Under the pieces are notes generated by a model. The model did no database searches and was not told the DNA's origin. It was given only the letters and a program-made list of their open reading frames with translations. A stretch of 64,000 nt of DNA from NCBI RefSeq assembly GCF_000613445.1, contig NZ_BAIZ01000015.1, positions 1-64,000 on the forward strand. Reading direction: 5' to 3'. Each line of letters starts with the position of its first letter. Position 1 is the first letter of the stretch. The position numbers and the translations under genes are program-made. Of this stretch, positions 1 through 12,300 are shown one piece after another. Source of the DNA: Hoylesella shahii DSM 15611 = JCM 12083. Its GTDB lineage: Bacteria > Bacteroidota > Bacteroidia > Bacteroidales > Bacteroidaceae.

Positions 1-9
1 TGAATTACC

Positions 10-1314
10 CTACTTTACTACAACTTTCTTACCATTTACAATATACAAACCCTTGGCTAAGCCCTTAATGTCTTTGCCAACCATACGTCCATCGATGGTA
101 TAAACATAAGTGTTAGCTTGCTTTTGCTCAACATTTACATTGGAAATACCAGTAAGTTTGTCCATGGTTGCTATTTCTTCGTCGTTAAACACCTCTGTAA
201 TAGGAATGAACTTAAGGGCATTATTTATGTCGTTCACTTCCCATTTGCCCATAAAATGGTGCCATCCAACGTTGCCCCATGCATTGAGGATGTTTCTAGA
301 GTTTCTATCAGAGCTATCGCCAATAGAGTAACATTCGCTGCCTTTATTGCTATCAAAAACGTAAAGCGTTTGAGGAACAGTTGTTGCCATAAAGCCTGCA
401 GTTAAAATTCCACCACCGCTATTACCATTACGAACCCATTCGCCTGTTGCATTCTTCACGTAAAGAACATTAGAACCGCCTGCGAGTGGTGTGTCAAAGG
501 TTACATAATTGATGTATTGACCAGCCTCGTTAACAAGAACAATTTGCTTTGTGGTAGGATCAAAGCTATTAACGTGCCATACTTTATATTTAAAATTGGC
601 GTCGGCAACAATTACTGAGTCAGAAATAAGCGTGTCGTTGTCTACAGACAAAACCAAGTTTTTACCAGTGCGACCACCCAAACCTGTGGGACCATAGCTT
701 GGATTATTGGCTGCAGGAGAATTGAATTGGATAAAGTAACGCGTGGCATTGTTTTTCTTATCAAAGATCTTAAAGTCGAAGTCCCATGAATGAAGTTCTA
801 TCTCAGAAGCCTCAACAAAATAAACTTTAGAACCATTATCGCCATCACTCCAAGGACCATATTCGTTTCCTATTCTTTGACCATAATAAAGGTTTACAAA
901 AGAGTTTACGATTTCTCCTTCAATCATCTTAATAGCTGCATAAGCATTTGAAGGATCATCATCGTGATTAAGCATCGTGTATGCTTTAAAATTGCTACTA
1001 GCGTCAGTTCCTGCTGCCAAACGTTGCCCCGCTGTGGTGTACATCGTCCATGTTTCGCCACCAACAGAGAGTGTAAAAGTCCATGTTTGATCGGGATTCT
1101 GCGTACAAGTCCACGTTTGTTTTGATTTATCAGCTTTACTCGCAGCCTTAGCCGTGAGATTAGCACCATTTTCATTGGCTGTAATATAGCCCACTTTTTG
1201 GTGACCTACTGCTATGTAATACTGCTTACCACTGATAGGAGCTGATAACCACTCTTGAGCATAGCTAGTCAATGTCAACAAGCACAAAGATAATAGTGTA
1301 AAGATTTTCTTCAT
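10..1314 (-). CDS. Secreted T9SS cargo protein with beta-trefoil-like repeats, function unknown
   Basis: The protein is 434 residues from the ATG at 1314, chosen because MKKIFTLLSLCLLTLTSYA there is a clean signal peptide; a longer reading frame back to 1425 has no signal and would overlap the upstream gene. The mature part begins QEWLSAP and has W/G-rich stretches (about residues 20-170) resembling the ricin-like sugar-binding folds seen at the start of the neighbouring M60 protein; this is a resemblance by eye. The last 40 residues (YTIDGRMVGK ... KGLYIVNGKKVVVK) match the short C-terminal sorting domain that sends Prevotella proteins through the type IX system, so it is expected on the cell surface or released. 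It lies 94 bp downstream of the M60 protease, on the same strand, so co-expression and a shared host-glycan role are plausible. No catalytic motif was recognised. Confidence 0.75.
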   Translation of the reverse strand: MKKIFTLLSLCLLTLTSYAQEWLSAPISGKQYYIAVGHQKVGYITANENGANLTAKAASKADKSKQTWTCTQNPDQTWTFTLSVGGETWTMYTTAGQRLAAGTDASSNFKAYTMLNHDDDPSNAYAAIKMIEGEIVNSFVNLYYGQRIGNEYGPWSDGDNGSKVYFVEASEIELHSWDFDFKIFDKKNNATRYFIQFNSPAANNPSYGPTGLGGRTGKNLVLSVDNDTLISDSVIVADANFKYKVWHVNSFDPTTKQIVLVNEAGQYINYVTFDTPLAGGSNVLYVKNATGEWVRNGNSGGGILTAGFMATTVPQTLYVFDSNKGSECYSIGDSSDRNSRNILNAWGNVGWHHFMGKWEVNDINNALKFIPITEVFNDEEIATMDKLTGISNVNVEQKQANTYVYTIDGRMVGKDIKGLAKGLYIVNGKKVVVK

Positions 1315-1408
1315 AATGAATGATTTAATAATTGATTTACTTATAGGTTTAAAGAGGATTGTACCTCCCTCCTGAAGGTTTGCAGGAGGGAGATACCAAT
1401 CATGATAA

Positions 1409-4400
1409 TTAATGTTTACCAACAATCACTTTCTTGTCGCCAACAATGTAAACACCATCAGCGAGACCATCAAGTGCGGTGCTTTCGTTTACTTGACTAC
1501 GAATAAGAACACCATAAACGCTGTACACATCCACTTTGTTGCGGTTAGGTTGAACAACAGTGGTCTTTATTCCAGTGGGTACAGTTCCAGGTAGAACTTC
1601 AGAACCATTAGAACCACACACCACCACCTTAACATTATTATTTGCGCTCTCCATTACCTTCCTTGGAATAGTGAAAGTCTTGGTGTTTGCAAAATAGATT
1701 AGCTTATCGTTACTATCATAGATTTTGAAACCAACCACATGACTATTCTTTGCTTTCATTGTATAGGTGCGTTTACCGTCAACATCCTTCATCGACACCA
1801 CTTCTGCCCAACCCTGACCAAGGCTATCAGGACAGAATTGATCCCACGAACCAAAATCGCCCATCGTGCCTACACGAACTTCATCGTTAAAGTCAGAGCG
1901 CATTTCGCCTTCGGGATGACCAGGATAAATGGCCGGCGTACGACGAATGTGATCGTCTACAAAGATAAGATTGTTACCTGGACCCTTAGGAAACTTTTTC
2001 ATAAACATCAAAGCATCTTCCCATTCTGCTCTATTAGTGTACATGGTTGTATTGCTATAGTCGCCAATAACAACACCATTTACATCATAGAAATGACCCC
2101 ATGCTTCGAAAAAGCTTGAAAGGTCTTGCTGGGCAGCATAGCAACAAGCTTTAGCAAATAGCAGATAGTCGTTTCGTCCACTACAGTTTGCAGTGCCTTG
2201 TCCGCTCAAACGGTTTCTTCTTAGATAGTCGAGACATTTATTCCAGAACTTATTGTCGAGTCCTGTAGCGTGGAAGAGCAAATAAAGTTTATAGTACATC
2301 TGTGTAGTTCCCCATGTACCATATTCAAACCAGTACTTTTTACTTGCAAAACGGTCAGCGTATGTTGACACAGCACTTTCACAAACGCCGGTATATTTCT
2401 TTCCGTCAACATCAACATAATTACAATATTGCGAACGACTTGTCTTTTGGCCAGAAGTAAACATAATCATATTGGAGAACATGTTTACTGAAATTTCGGT
2501 CATTCCTGCAGTATTAAAGAGCTGTTGGTGGTTATGTCCAAACTCATGAGCAGGTCCCCAAAGCGTACCATCACCGCGTTTCATCTTATCGTAATTAAGA
2601 ACATCGGGCAAAGTGTTATAATTGTAATATGTTCCACCTGTGGTAGCATACATATAACCATGGTCAACTGCAGTGGCATTAAGCACGTTGTTGCATTTAT
2701 CTTTTTTCGATTCACGGAAGCCCATAAGGTCGTCTTCACGTTGCACAATGCTATTCCATATTTCAACCAACCCCTTCATATGCACTGGAGTGTACTGCTT
2801 GCAGGCATCACTTGGCATATGCATCACAACGAGTTCGCCTTTCATATTGAAAGCCTTAGCCCACGCTAGTCCGTCATTCTGCATCGTAACCCAATCATTA
2901 TCTGTATCGCCTTTTGTAAGGTCGAAATAGCCGTTCACCTTACCTCCTTCGATATGGATGTTAAGGTCTTTATAATCTTTTAGTGCCTTTCCGTTTTGGA
3001 AGGTCGGACCAATATAATTAACAAAGACGTTATTCTCGCCTTCATTAAGAACCACATTCAATCCCTTTTTCAAGTTATAGAACTTGCCTGCACTACGCGT
3101 CCCTAGAGGAACAAGCTCTATTTGAAGCGTAGCATTGTTAGGAATGTCATCGCCAACAAACACAAACAAGTCTTCACCATCCAAGACAGTGATACCCGTT
3201 GGATTGGTAAGGTTACCATAGTCGTAACCAATACCCATTGAACGCGCCCAAGCATCGTACTTATATTCGCTATAAGCTTTATAACTAGCTATACGGAATT
3301 GCTTTTCCCAATTACGTCCGCTATGATATCTTTGCCAGTTTTGGTTCTTTATTTTCAAAATAACATCCTGCAATCCTTGTGGCAAACCATCTGCAGACAT
3401 CTTTTCTTTCAATGCAGCATCGTTCATTTGCTGAACATCGGCTGTTACTTCAGTAGCAGCACTATTTGTGAAATAGCTAACCATCTTATCTGCATAGGTA
3501 TTAGCATTTTTAGTCAGATCAAAACGTGCTTTATATGCATCGTGTTGAGCTTTTAGCTTGTTTTGATCTACAGTAGCGACTTTAAAAACCCATTTATTGG
3601 CTTCTGAACCCACATACCAACCAACAGGATGATAGCCTTGACTTGCTGCACAGTGAATACCTACATTATTAGCATCTACCATTTCGTAGTTCATCAAGTA
3701 AGGGTCGCTGGTATTGAGTTTAAGTTCAAATCCATTGCCCTGTGTCTCCGATGTGGTATAAGTTCGACTTGTTGCACCATTTTGCTGTGTGATATATTTA
3801 CCTGTTACGGCATTTTTGAACACATAACGGCCATTAGGAAGCTTAATCAATTTCCAACAATAACTATAGTCATTGGCTTCAAACGTACCCGTATACAATG
3901 CTCCTTCTATATAATTCTCACGCATCGACCTGCCATAGGTTTCAGATACTATCTGATAATAGCGTTCGGTGTTAACCGTTGGATTTACATTACCAGAAAG
4001 TTCGCCTAACCTTTCACGCACTTGTTTTTCACTAAGCGTGGTAACGGGCTTAAAAAGAAATTCACTTGGCCCGATAGCTATATTACCACCGTCTGTCAAT
4101 GGATACCAGCGCACAATGTTTCTCTGCGCATCTATATGCCAGCACCATCCGTTGTTACCTTTATCATTGAAGATATTGAAATAAGACTTTCCTGTACCTT
4201 TTGATTTTGGTTGATAGACAACATTAAAGTTATAGGCAGCATCAGAAGTTTTATAGGTAACATTATTACCCGAAACAGTCTGTACAAACTGGCCATTCTT
4301 CAAGCTCTGGATAGAGTAACTGTCTCCTTCTTTTGCGTGAACGACAAATACATCAGCATAATCTGATGGTATAGTACTAAATGTTTGACCTCGAAGAGAA

Positions 4401-4608
4401 CCATTTCCATCTACATACACATGAAGGTTTGAACCAGGCTGTCGTTTATCATTAACAATCTGATACACTCCTGTAGTGAGTGTTTGGTTTTCTCCACTAC
4501 CTGTTGGCGCTGCTGCAAGTCGTGCAGTTCTTGCAAAACTTGGCATAGCAATGCTTAAAAGCATTGTAGCAGCAGGGTTTTGTTGCGTAGAAATCTTTGT
4601 AATAACAT
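1409..4608 (-). CDS. M60-like (enhancin/mucinase-type) zinc metallopeptidase, T9SS-exported; frameshift in signal peptide
   Basis: A gluzincin motif HEFGHNHQ followed by a downstream Glu (TEISVN) sits about 670 residues in, the HExxH(n)E signature of M60-like peptidases, which cleave mucins and other O-glycosylated proteins. The 600 residues before it hold repeated beta-rich segments (YQIVNDKRQPGSN, YYQIVSETYGRS) likely to bind glycans. The C-terminus (VDVYSVYGVLIRS ... GVYIVGDKKVIVG) is a T9SS sorting domain. The first in-frame ATG (4564) leaves a signal peptide with no positive n-region. Restoring one A near 4564 joins it to an ATG at 4608 reading MLLQRFLRNKTLLL, giving a complete signal peptide and 1066 residues. 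I therefore annotate from 4608 and treat the shift as a probable sequencing error. Neighbours (GH31, GH2) support host glycoprotein breakdown; the substrate is inferred. Confidence 0.85.
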
Positions 4609-4858
4609 ATGTTTTTATGAATGATTAATAATCTTAATAGTTTCCTCTATTATAAAGGTACTTTATCTAAGGTGTTGATAATTGTTTTTATTTATGTTGT
4701 TAAATAAGCGTTTGTCGGATTTTTTCAAGGAACATTAGCTGAGGTATCTTTGGAGTTACGCCATTGCCAATCATTCTACTTCAAAAAGATGTCTGACAGA
4801 TGGCGATGGCATAACTCCGTTATAGCTATCTTAATTGTCCAGTTTGTTTGTTATTCGT

Positions 4859-7800
4859 TTAAAAGTCTAAATGATTTAGAGCTTTATCTACCAACATTCC
4901 CTTGGGAGTTGTAGGCTTAACTGTAAACGCCTTTTGTGCCTTCATACGAATAACCAAGAGTGTTACATCGCCTTGTACAACTGGCTGATCACCTACATTA
5001 ACGAAAGTGGGATAGAGCACTTGTGAACCATCGGTGTGACGACGGTCGTACGACAAGTTGCGCATTTTATTTTGTGCTGTCGACTCCACTTTTACGAACT
5101 GCATTTCTTTAGGGTTATATGGGAAAACAAGGTTGAATGCATTTACCGACTTTAAGTCTTTGCCTTTAATAGTGATAAGCACATCGTCACCAGCTGAATA
5201 CGATTGCCTATCGAAATGATAAGACAATGTTCCAGCAAGTTTTACTTCGTTGTCTTCATCAATATTAACTCCTCCATCAAGTTTCGTCGCTACATTCGAG
5301 ATATCGTAGGCATCAATCAAGCCATTGCCATTGAGGTCGCCTCCCGAGATATAACCATCAAAGTCGGAATCACCTGTTTTCAACCCTGTATAGTTCATGT
5401 AAGAAGTCAAGTCATTCTCATCTATCTTTCCATCAACGTTGATATCGCCAGGCAATATCGTCTTTGTTCCAGGCACTTTAAACACATAGAGTTCTCTTCC
5501 CGAACCAAAGTTTCCTACTGCTTCCTTCACTATCACCTTTACATAGCGTGCTATGGGTTGGGTTGTGAAGACCACTTCCTTAGTTTGGTTATTGCGCGCC
5601 CAATGCTGTACTCCAATTTCGGTCCAGTTAAGCCCGTCTTTACTAACAGCAATATCGCATTTGGTTATCGTGCCATTGCCTGCATTGTCTCTAGGTACAT
5701 ACTGAATTTTATCCAAAGTATTGATGCTATGCAAATCGATCGTAAATTCGAAGGGCACTACTTTATCTGAATAATTTGTATGCCAGATATCTCCAGCTGT
5801 GCTAAAATCAAACAATCGACGTATACCAAAGCCATTTTGGTCTTTAGCAGTAGACTTAGCTGTAATTCCCTTTATAGCATGTTCCAAGGGATTAACATCG
5901 GTCTTGGCATGTAATTTTGTCCAATCGCTAACACCATCACTATTTACTGCGCGCACCATAAAGTCGTATTCGGTTTCTGGTTGCAAATCTTCAAATAGTA
6001 ATGAGTCACGAAGGATAGTTGTATAAGTTTGGCCAACGAACTTAACCTCATAGTAGTCGGCATTCTGTACTGGCTTCCACTTCGGCGTTATGCTGTAGGG
6101 TTGTATGTCTGACGCAAGTAATTCGGGTGCCGCGAGTTTACCTTTTTTACTTAAATTTTGGTTAGACTTATTGAGGCGCTCAAAACCATCAACACGAAGT
6201 TCTACTGCTTTCGTCGTTATATCACACGAGCCCAAGCGAACAATTATCTGCGCATTCTTCGAAACCAACAAGCTTGCTATCTCTGTGCCTGCAGTTGAGA
6301 AGCGATTGAGGTTAGGAGACTGAACATAATTCCAGGTATTATCACCTTTTGTTGCTTCTTTTAGCACAATTTGTTTACCACCAATAAAAGCAGATACACG
6401 CTTTGGCTTTGCGTTTGTGTTGAGATATAAAGTTGTAGACTGGTTTTTCAACATCCCAGAAAACGTGCCTATAGTCTTCTCTATTCTAACTGTAAGAATT
6501 TTTTGCCTGCTAAGATTAGAGGTTATTAGCGTTGTTGCTTTTTCACCAAAGAGGTAACTTTGTGTTATTCCATCATCATCATACAGCACAAATTGGCTTT
6601 TGCTTCAGGATAAAGTTCAAATACACGTCTGCTCTTATCTATTTCAGAAGGATTATTATTGGCATTCACCATCGGGATAATGGCTCCAGCCTTTACAAAA
6701 ACAGGTAATTTCCAGATGGGTGCAGCGTAATCATTAAGCACACAACCACCTTTATAAGTGGCTCCAGTAAAATAATCATACCAAGTGCCTTCGGGTAAAT
6801 AAATACCATTGCGCACATCGTTACCTTCTTTGTCGGCTAAAGTATTCTGATAAATAGGCGCCACCAAAAACGATGGACCATACATAAACTGGTAATGGGT
6901 GGTACTACCCAAGGTATAATCGTTTTTATCTTCCAAAAACATGGCCCGAATAATTGGCTTACCTGTTACAGCCTCGTACGAACAAGAATAGGTATAAGGC
7001 AGCAACATCGACTTAAGTTTAAGATAAGAGCGATTAATGCTGGTTGCAGGTTCGCCTAATGCCTGTGGATATTTGGGGTTACTCCCCCACCCGTCCATAT
7101 TCAATTGCATGGGTGAGAAGGTCTTCCACTGATAATCGCGGATATTAACTGGCGCGTTTTTACCACCAAAAATGCCGTCCATATCGCTCGATATATTACC
7201 AACTCCTGAAAGTCCCGAGCCAATATAGGTTGGAATATGGAAACGTATATACTCCCATTCGCCGCCCGATTGGTCGCCTGTCCAAACACCTGCATAACGT
7301 TGGGTACCTGCCCAACCATTAAGTGTAACGATAAAGGGACGGGCATTATTACCATAATAAGGCATAACATTCGCCACATCTGCAATTCCATTCAGCCCAA
7401 ACGAGTATCCCGGACCAACCCATGCCACATCTGTTTTCAACACACGCACACCCGCATCGCGAACCTCTTTCACAATGTCGCGTTGTAATAAAGGCTTAAT
7501 CGAATCTATGGGATAAAGATTAGACTGAGTCCAAAGCCCTATTTCTACACCTTGTTTTCGTGCATAGTCACCCAAGATTTTCAAATTAGTGATGTTACCA
7601 TCTAGCGTACTAGCCTGTCCATAGCCAGCTCCATAACCATCGTTTGGCAATATCCACCCCAATGGCATGTCGTATTTCTTATAACGATCGATAACAGCAC
7701 GGGCCGAAAATTGATAGTTCTGATTTTCGCCATTCAAACTTTCTTTAATGCCATTATTGTCTTTCTGTTCTTCAATGTAACGTTTTCCATCTTCAAAAAG

Positions 7801-8658
7801 TACACCTCTTCCACTTTCTGTTGTCTCCTTCCAATAATCACGATTATAGGCATTGAGATGACCTTCATAGAAAGCAAACTTTGGAAGCAGTACAGGATTA
7901 CCCGTAAGTTGATAATAATCGCGAAGCAACGACACAGGAGTGGCGCTTACCATTAAGAACATGTCAAGGTAAGGCATATCGTGCGTAATTGTTACCCTAT
8001 TTTTGTCTTTGCTGCCAAAATCGTAAACGCCTGGTTTAAATGTGTAGGGCATGGCTGCATAGCCACCAGTAGACCAATAGAATGGGGCTGGCGATGCCAC
8101 GCCTCCATCAGTCCAACTACATGAATTTACAATATCAATGCGTTTGCCCCGATGAGAGAAACGACCATTTTGCACACCTCCACCATAGAAATATTCATCA
8201 GATACATTAGCAAAGGTAACTGTTGTACTGTGTTTTCGGAAATCAACAGGTTTTACTTCTTTAATCACTTCTCTGCCATTACGCAGATCGGTAACACACA
8301 TTAGGCCCGTTTGACGGTCGAAACGCACTTGAACCGCGGCTGTAGACACAGCAACGTTTGCATCGTTTTCAACAACAGTGAGTCGACCTTCATTTTTACG
8401 AGGATTGTTAACAAGTATTTGAGCCGGTGGATTACTAGAAGGATGGCGCACAATGCCACCTTTGGGGTCGCGAAAAATACGAAAGATATTCTGCCCATAA
8501 AAATCTAAGGTCAGAACACCACCATCACTATAAAGAATTTCCACCGTAGTTGGGTTAATCTGTCTAATTGCATTTACCGTCTTATCTGCAGCGAATGCGG
8601 TCTCACCTACTGCCAACAGCATGGCAGCAAGCAAAATCTTTGCTTTTTTCTTATTCAT
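4859..8658 (-). CDS. GH31 alpha-glycosidase with FN3, F5/8C, dockerin-like and cohesin-like modules; one frameshift
   Basis: After a signal peptide (MNKKKAKILLAAMLLAVGE) comes a GH31 catalytic domain. The nucleophile is Asp410 in KTDVAW and the acid/base Asp462 in WTGDQSGG. The family includes alpha-glucosidases, alpha-xylosidases and alpha-galactosidases; substrate is not decided here. The frame breaks near 6590: the first part ends YPEAKAN and the second resumes LYDDDGITQS in another frame. One extra T in the coding-strand TTT restores a 1266-residue protein. The downstream part carries an FN3 module (APELLASDIQP ...), an F5/8C sugar-binding module (GITAKSTAKD ... RELYVFKV), two Ca-loop segments of dockerin type (GDINVDGKIDENDL and DLNGNGLIDAYD) and a final cohesin-like domain (LSYHFDRQSYSAGDDV ...). 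No T9SS tail is evident. It lies between an M60 protease and a beta-galactosidase on the same strand. Confidence 0.88.
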
Positions 8659-8750
8659 TTGTAGAACATTGTGCTCTTAATGCCTAGTAGGTAATCGTCA
8701 GCTTCTGAACAATAATTGGCTTTTAGTTGAATGTTTTAAAAATACTGCGA

Positions 8751-8781
8751 CAAAGTTAAGCCATTTTTTACAAACAGCAAC
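8751..8781 (-). promoter_or_regulatory. Probable promoter of the GH31 gene
   Basis: On the minus strand a perfect -7 box TAACTTTG (8751-8758) follows, at 19 bp, a GTTG that is one base off the TTTG -33 box of Bacteroidota. It lies about 90 bp before the GH31 start codon. The -7 match is exact and the -33 match imperfect. Confidence 0.5.
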
Positions 8782-9138
8782 ATATTAATAAAGAAATTTT
8801 ATCATGTAATCTCACATTCTTTATTAACATCAAAATCTATCTATAATAACTCAACACTAATATTTTATAATAACACCAAAGCAAGATTAGTTATAGATTA
8901 AATTGATTTGAATTTTATTATAGCTTTGATGTGAAATGAGTTAGAAAAAGTTTATTCTCATTCCTTGCAGCTATTAGGTTCTCCAATCCAAAAACGGCTT
9001 TTACTTTTCATTTAGCACTTTTGTATTGCCACTGCTGTTCAAAATTAGATTTATAGTTTTGTTTAGTAATTTTATTCGGCAGAAAAGTCTGGCTATGTCA
9101 TGCGGTTTTAGAAATAACACCCAAATATTAACAAAAAG
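8782..9138. other. Gene-free stretch between GH2 and GH31 genes
   Basis: AT-rich sequence with no credible reading frame and no recognisable RNA. It separates the GH2 terminator from the GH31 promoter. A short segment shared with the 30.66 kb region lies just inside the neighbouring hairpin (see findings). Confidence 0.6.
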
Positions 9139-9221
9139 TGTAGGGATAAAGGTCTACGCTTAATGCATGAATCAAGCTTCGTGCAAACAAACGAGACCTT
9201 TTGTCCCTACATTATATTAGA
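9139..9221 (-). terminator. Probable Rho-independent terminator of the GH2 gene
   Basis: An inverted repeat (TGTAGGGA and AAAGGTCT on one arm, AGACCTTT and TCCCTACA on the other, 8+8 bp with a 2-base mismatch) encloses a loop of about 45 bases. On the minus strand it is followed by CTTTTTGTT. It lies 115 bp after the corrected GH2 stop codon. Confidence 0.65.
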
Positions 9222-9336
9222 AGAAATAATCTTCAACGTAAGTTAAATGCTCATACAACGACCATTTAAATGGTAATGCTATCCGCTAACCCCATTGTTT
9301 AAGAATATCCTTATAAACTCATACGGTATCGGGTAA

Positions 9337-12300
9337 TTACTTTTCAAGCACCTTAAATTCGGCACCCGAAGCAAAGTCTTGCCCCCCTTGCTCGCTTAAG
9401 GCAGTAAACCTAACATAACGACCTTAACCGGCGTTGCAAGCATAATAGACTTCTCTTTTCTATTATTTTCAAATTCGCCATCGGCAACAGCCTTTCCCCA
9501 AGTTTTTCCGTCGTTACTTACTTGTATGCTATACTTCTTGATGTTACCATTCCCACTATTTTGGCGTGGTAAGTAAGTAAAGCCCTTAATGGTTTTAACA
9601 CCACCGCAATCGAAGTCTACCCAATGAGGATAGTTAGCCACGGTAACAGAGTACATCGTGTGCCAATAACTGTTGGGGTTTCCATCTGTTAAGTGGTTGG
9701 CATCACCTTCTCCGCTTTCCTGACTTGATGTATAAACCACAGTTAAGGGAATGCTTTCAATGCGCGAGAAAGTTTGTGAAGCCTTAAGCCACTCTGTATC
9801 TTTAGACCAAGCCGTGATAGAACCACCATTGCGCATATTAATTGCACCTGTATACTTCTGTGGTTTCTTGTTGCTATTGGTGGTATAGAACAAGTCGCTC
9901 TTAGCACCATTAGCATCTATCGTTACATTGCCTTCGGCATCTCTTGAGATAATAAGCGGCGTTGCACCGTTTAAGCTTATATTAGAATTATCAATAAGTG
10001 CCTTACTAGAAGAGGAACTAACTGGGCGTATCATATAACCAAAGGTATGTGGCGTGGCCATCACACGGTCGTGCATCAACGGGCCTCCTTGTCCGCAACT
10101 ATTACCACCTAATCCGGTTATTGCCTTATCTAGATGCAAATAAGTGTAATCGCTTTCAGGCAATTCGTGGGGGTGGTTAGCCATGGCAATATCATTGTCC
10201 GACCAAGGAAGTGCTGAAAAGCTCATTTTATCTTTTGCAACAAAGATAGCACCAACGCTGTTTGTGTCATTATTGCTCGTGAGCGAGAGCCAACGAGTGT
10301 CTTGATGGTTGCCCGTATCCTGGGGTTTGGGGAACATTACAAATTCATCTGTTACATCCAGCTGTTCCTTGATCCCTATCATTTGACCAGTCTTGCGGTC
10401 TGGATAGTTATCATACACACCCCTACCATAATAAATCAGATTATTATATTCCTTAGGCATACGCAGCGTATAGCCTAGACGAGCAAGCACCAACGTGGGT
10501 TTATTGCTCGTTACAGCGCTTTCACTTTCAATACTACCATCGGGGAATACAGTATAAACAACTTGTGTATTAAAGCGGAAATCATCTCTACCGAAAGGTT
10601 TATCTTTAAATTCAACAAGTCTCTTCCAGTTGGCATTACCTCCCTCAAGGCGGTAACCGTGAGGAGCCTGCGATTCTACGTTAAACACGACTGACACCGA
10701 GCCGTCTTTATTCACATGCGTGGTATGAGATGTGCATTTATGTTGTAGGTTGTTCAATCCATTAGCATACCATCCTCATAAGCCCAATTATCGTTATTGG
10801 TCCATGCACGGAAGGCATTCAATTCGGGCCCACAGCCATCAGCAATGATTGTTTTTCCGTCATATTGCAGGTTGTAAATAGTACCCTTTACCAAGTCGAA
10901 CGTGGTTGTAAATGTAGGTCCAGACATCACCAGTTTATTGCCTTTTGGCGCAGAAACATTTACTTTCCCTTGTACAGCAATGGTGGGACGTGTTTCAGCC
11001 ATCTGCACGGGCAACTGCTCTTCGGCCTGTACATATCCTGCTCTAGCCCATGGCATGTCGTGTTTTAACGTGTAGGTAACATGCAACAGATATTCCTTAT
11101 TGGGGTCAAGCCCCTCGTTAAGGCCATCAATCGTTATATACTTATGTGTTCGTGCAGGCACACTTCCGAGTTCAAGATTTCCTTTTTTAACGGTCAAACC
11201 ATCTGCTGTAAGTGTGTATGCCATGTTATAGCTGCTAAGATCGTCTGAATAGTAGTTTTTATTAAACACATCCAGCGTTGCCTTTTTAGCATCTTTCCAG
11301 GTTGTTCCAATGTATTGATACACTTTCTTTACCTCAAAATATTGAGGTTTAGGTGTAAGATCGCCAAAGATGATGCCATTCATTACAAACTGTCCGTCGT
11401 TGGGGGTGTCGCCAAAATCACCACCATAGGCCACATAACGCTTACCTTCTTTGGTGTAATTATACATACTTTGGTCTATCCAGTCCCATATAGCTCCACC
11501 CATAAAGAAGTTAGTAGACTCGATGGCATCCCAATAATCCACAAGATTGCCAACAGCATTTCCCATGGAGTGGGCATATTCAGAGATATGGAAAGGATAC
11601 TTAATTCCCATTTTACCCTTAACTGCATCGCGCGTCCAAGCAATACTTGGATATTGATTAGAACCCATGTCCACAATATCGTTATTTCGCTCGTATTGCA
11701 CTGGACGTGAAGCGTCAAAGGCTTTCAACGAGTCGTAAGCCACAACAAAGTTATGACCAGGTCCTGCCTCGTTACCTAAGCTCCAAATTACAATACAAGG
11801 ATTGTTTACCAGTTGACGAGCCATAGCCATAACTCGGTCTACGTGTGCGTCTTGGAACTCTGGCACATGCGACAGCGAAGACTTGCCATAGAAATATTCG
11901 TGGCTTTCGATATTGGCCTCACTCTCTAGGTAAATACCATATTTATTGCAGAGGTAATAGAAATAAGGATCGTTGGGATAATGCGATGTGCGCACATGGT
12001 TGATGTTAGCACGCTTCATCAACATAATCTCTTCTTCCATTTGTTGGCGCGAAATTACTTTACCCGTTAATGGGTTTGTATCATGTCTGTTTACACCTTT
12101 AAGTTTCAAAGGCATGCCATTGACATAAAAATAACGTCCTGCTAAACCAAATTCGTCTTTTTCTGCAGGCGTATCTTTTATTTCAACCGTGCGGAAACCA
12201 GTTTGAAAACTAATTGTTTCTACCACTTTCTTTCCCTGCATCAATTCACCAACCACAACATACACGTTAGGTTCTTCTGCCGTCCATGGTGCAACATCGT

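Noticed and set aside
6565..6600. Programmed ribosomal frameshifting as explanation of the split genes
   Set aside because: Thirteen unrelated genes are affected at different sequences with no common slippery site or downstream structure, and lengths return to family norms on base correction.
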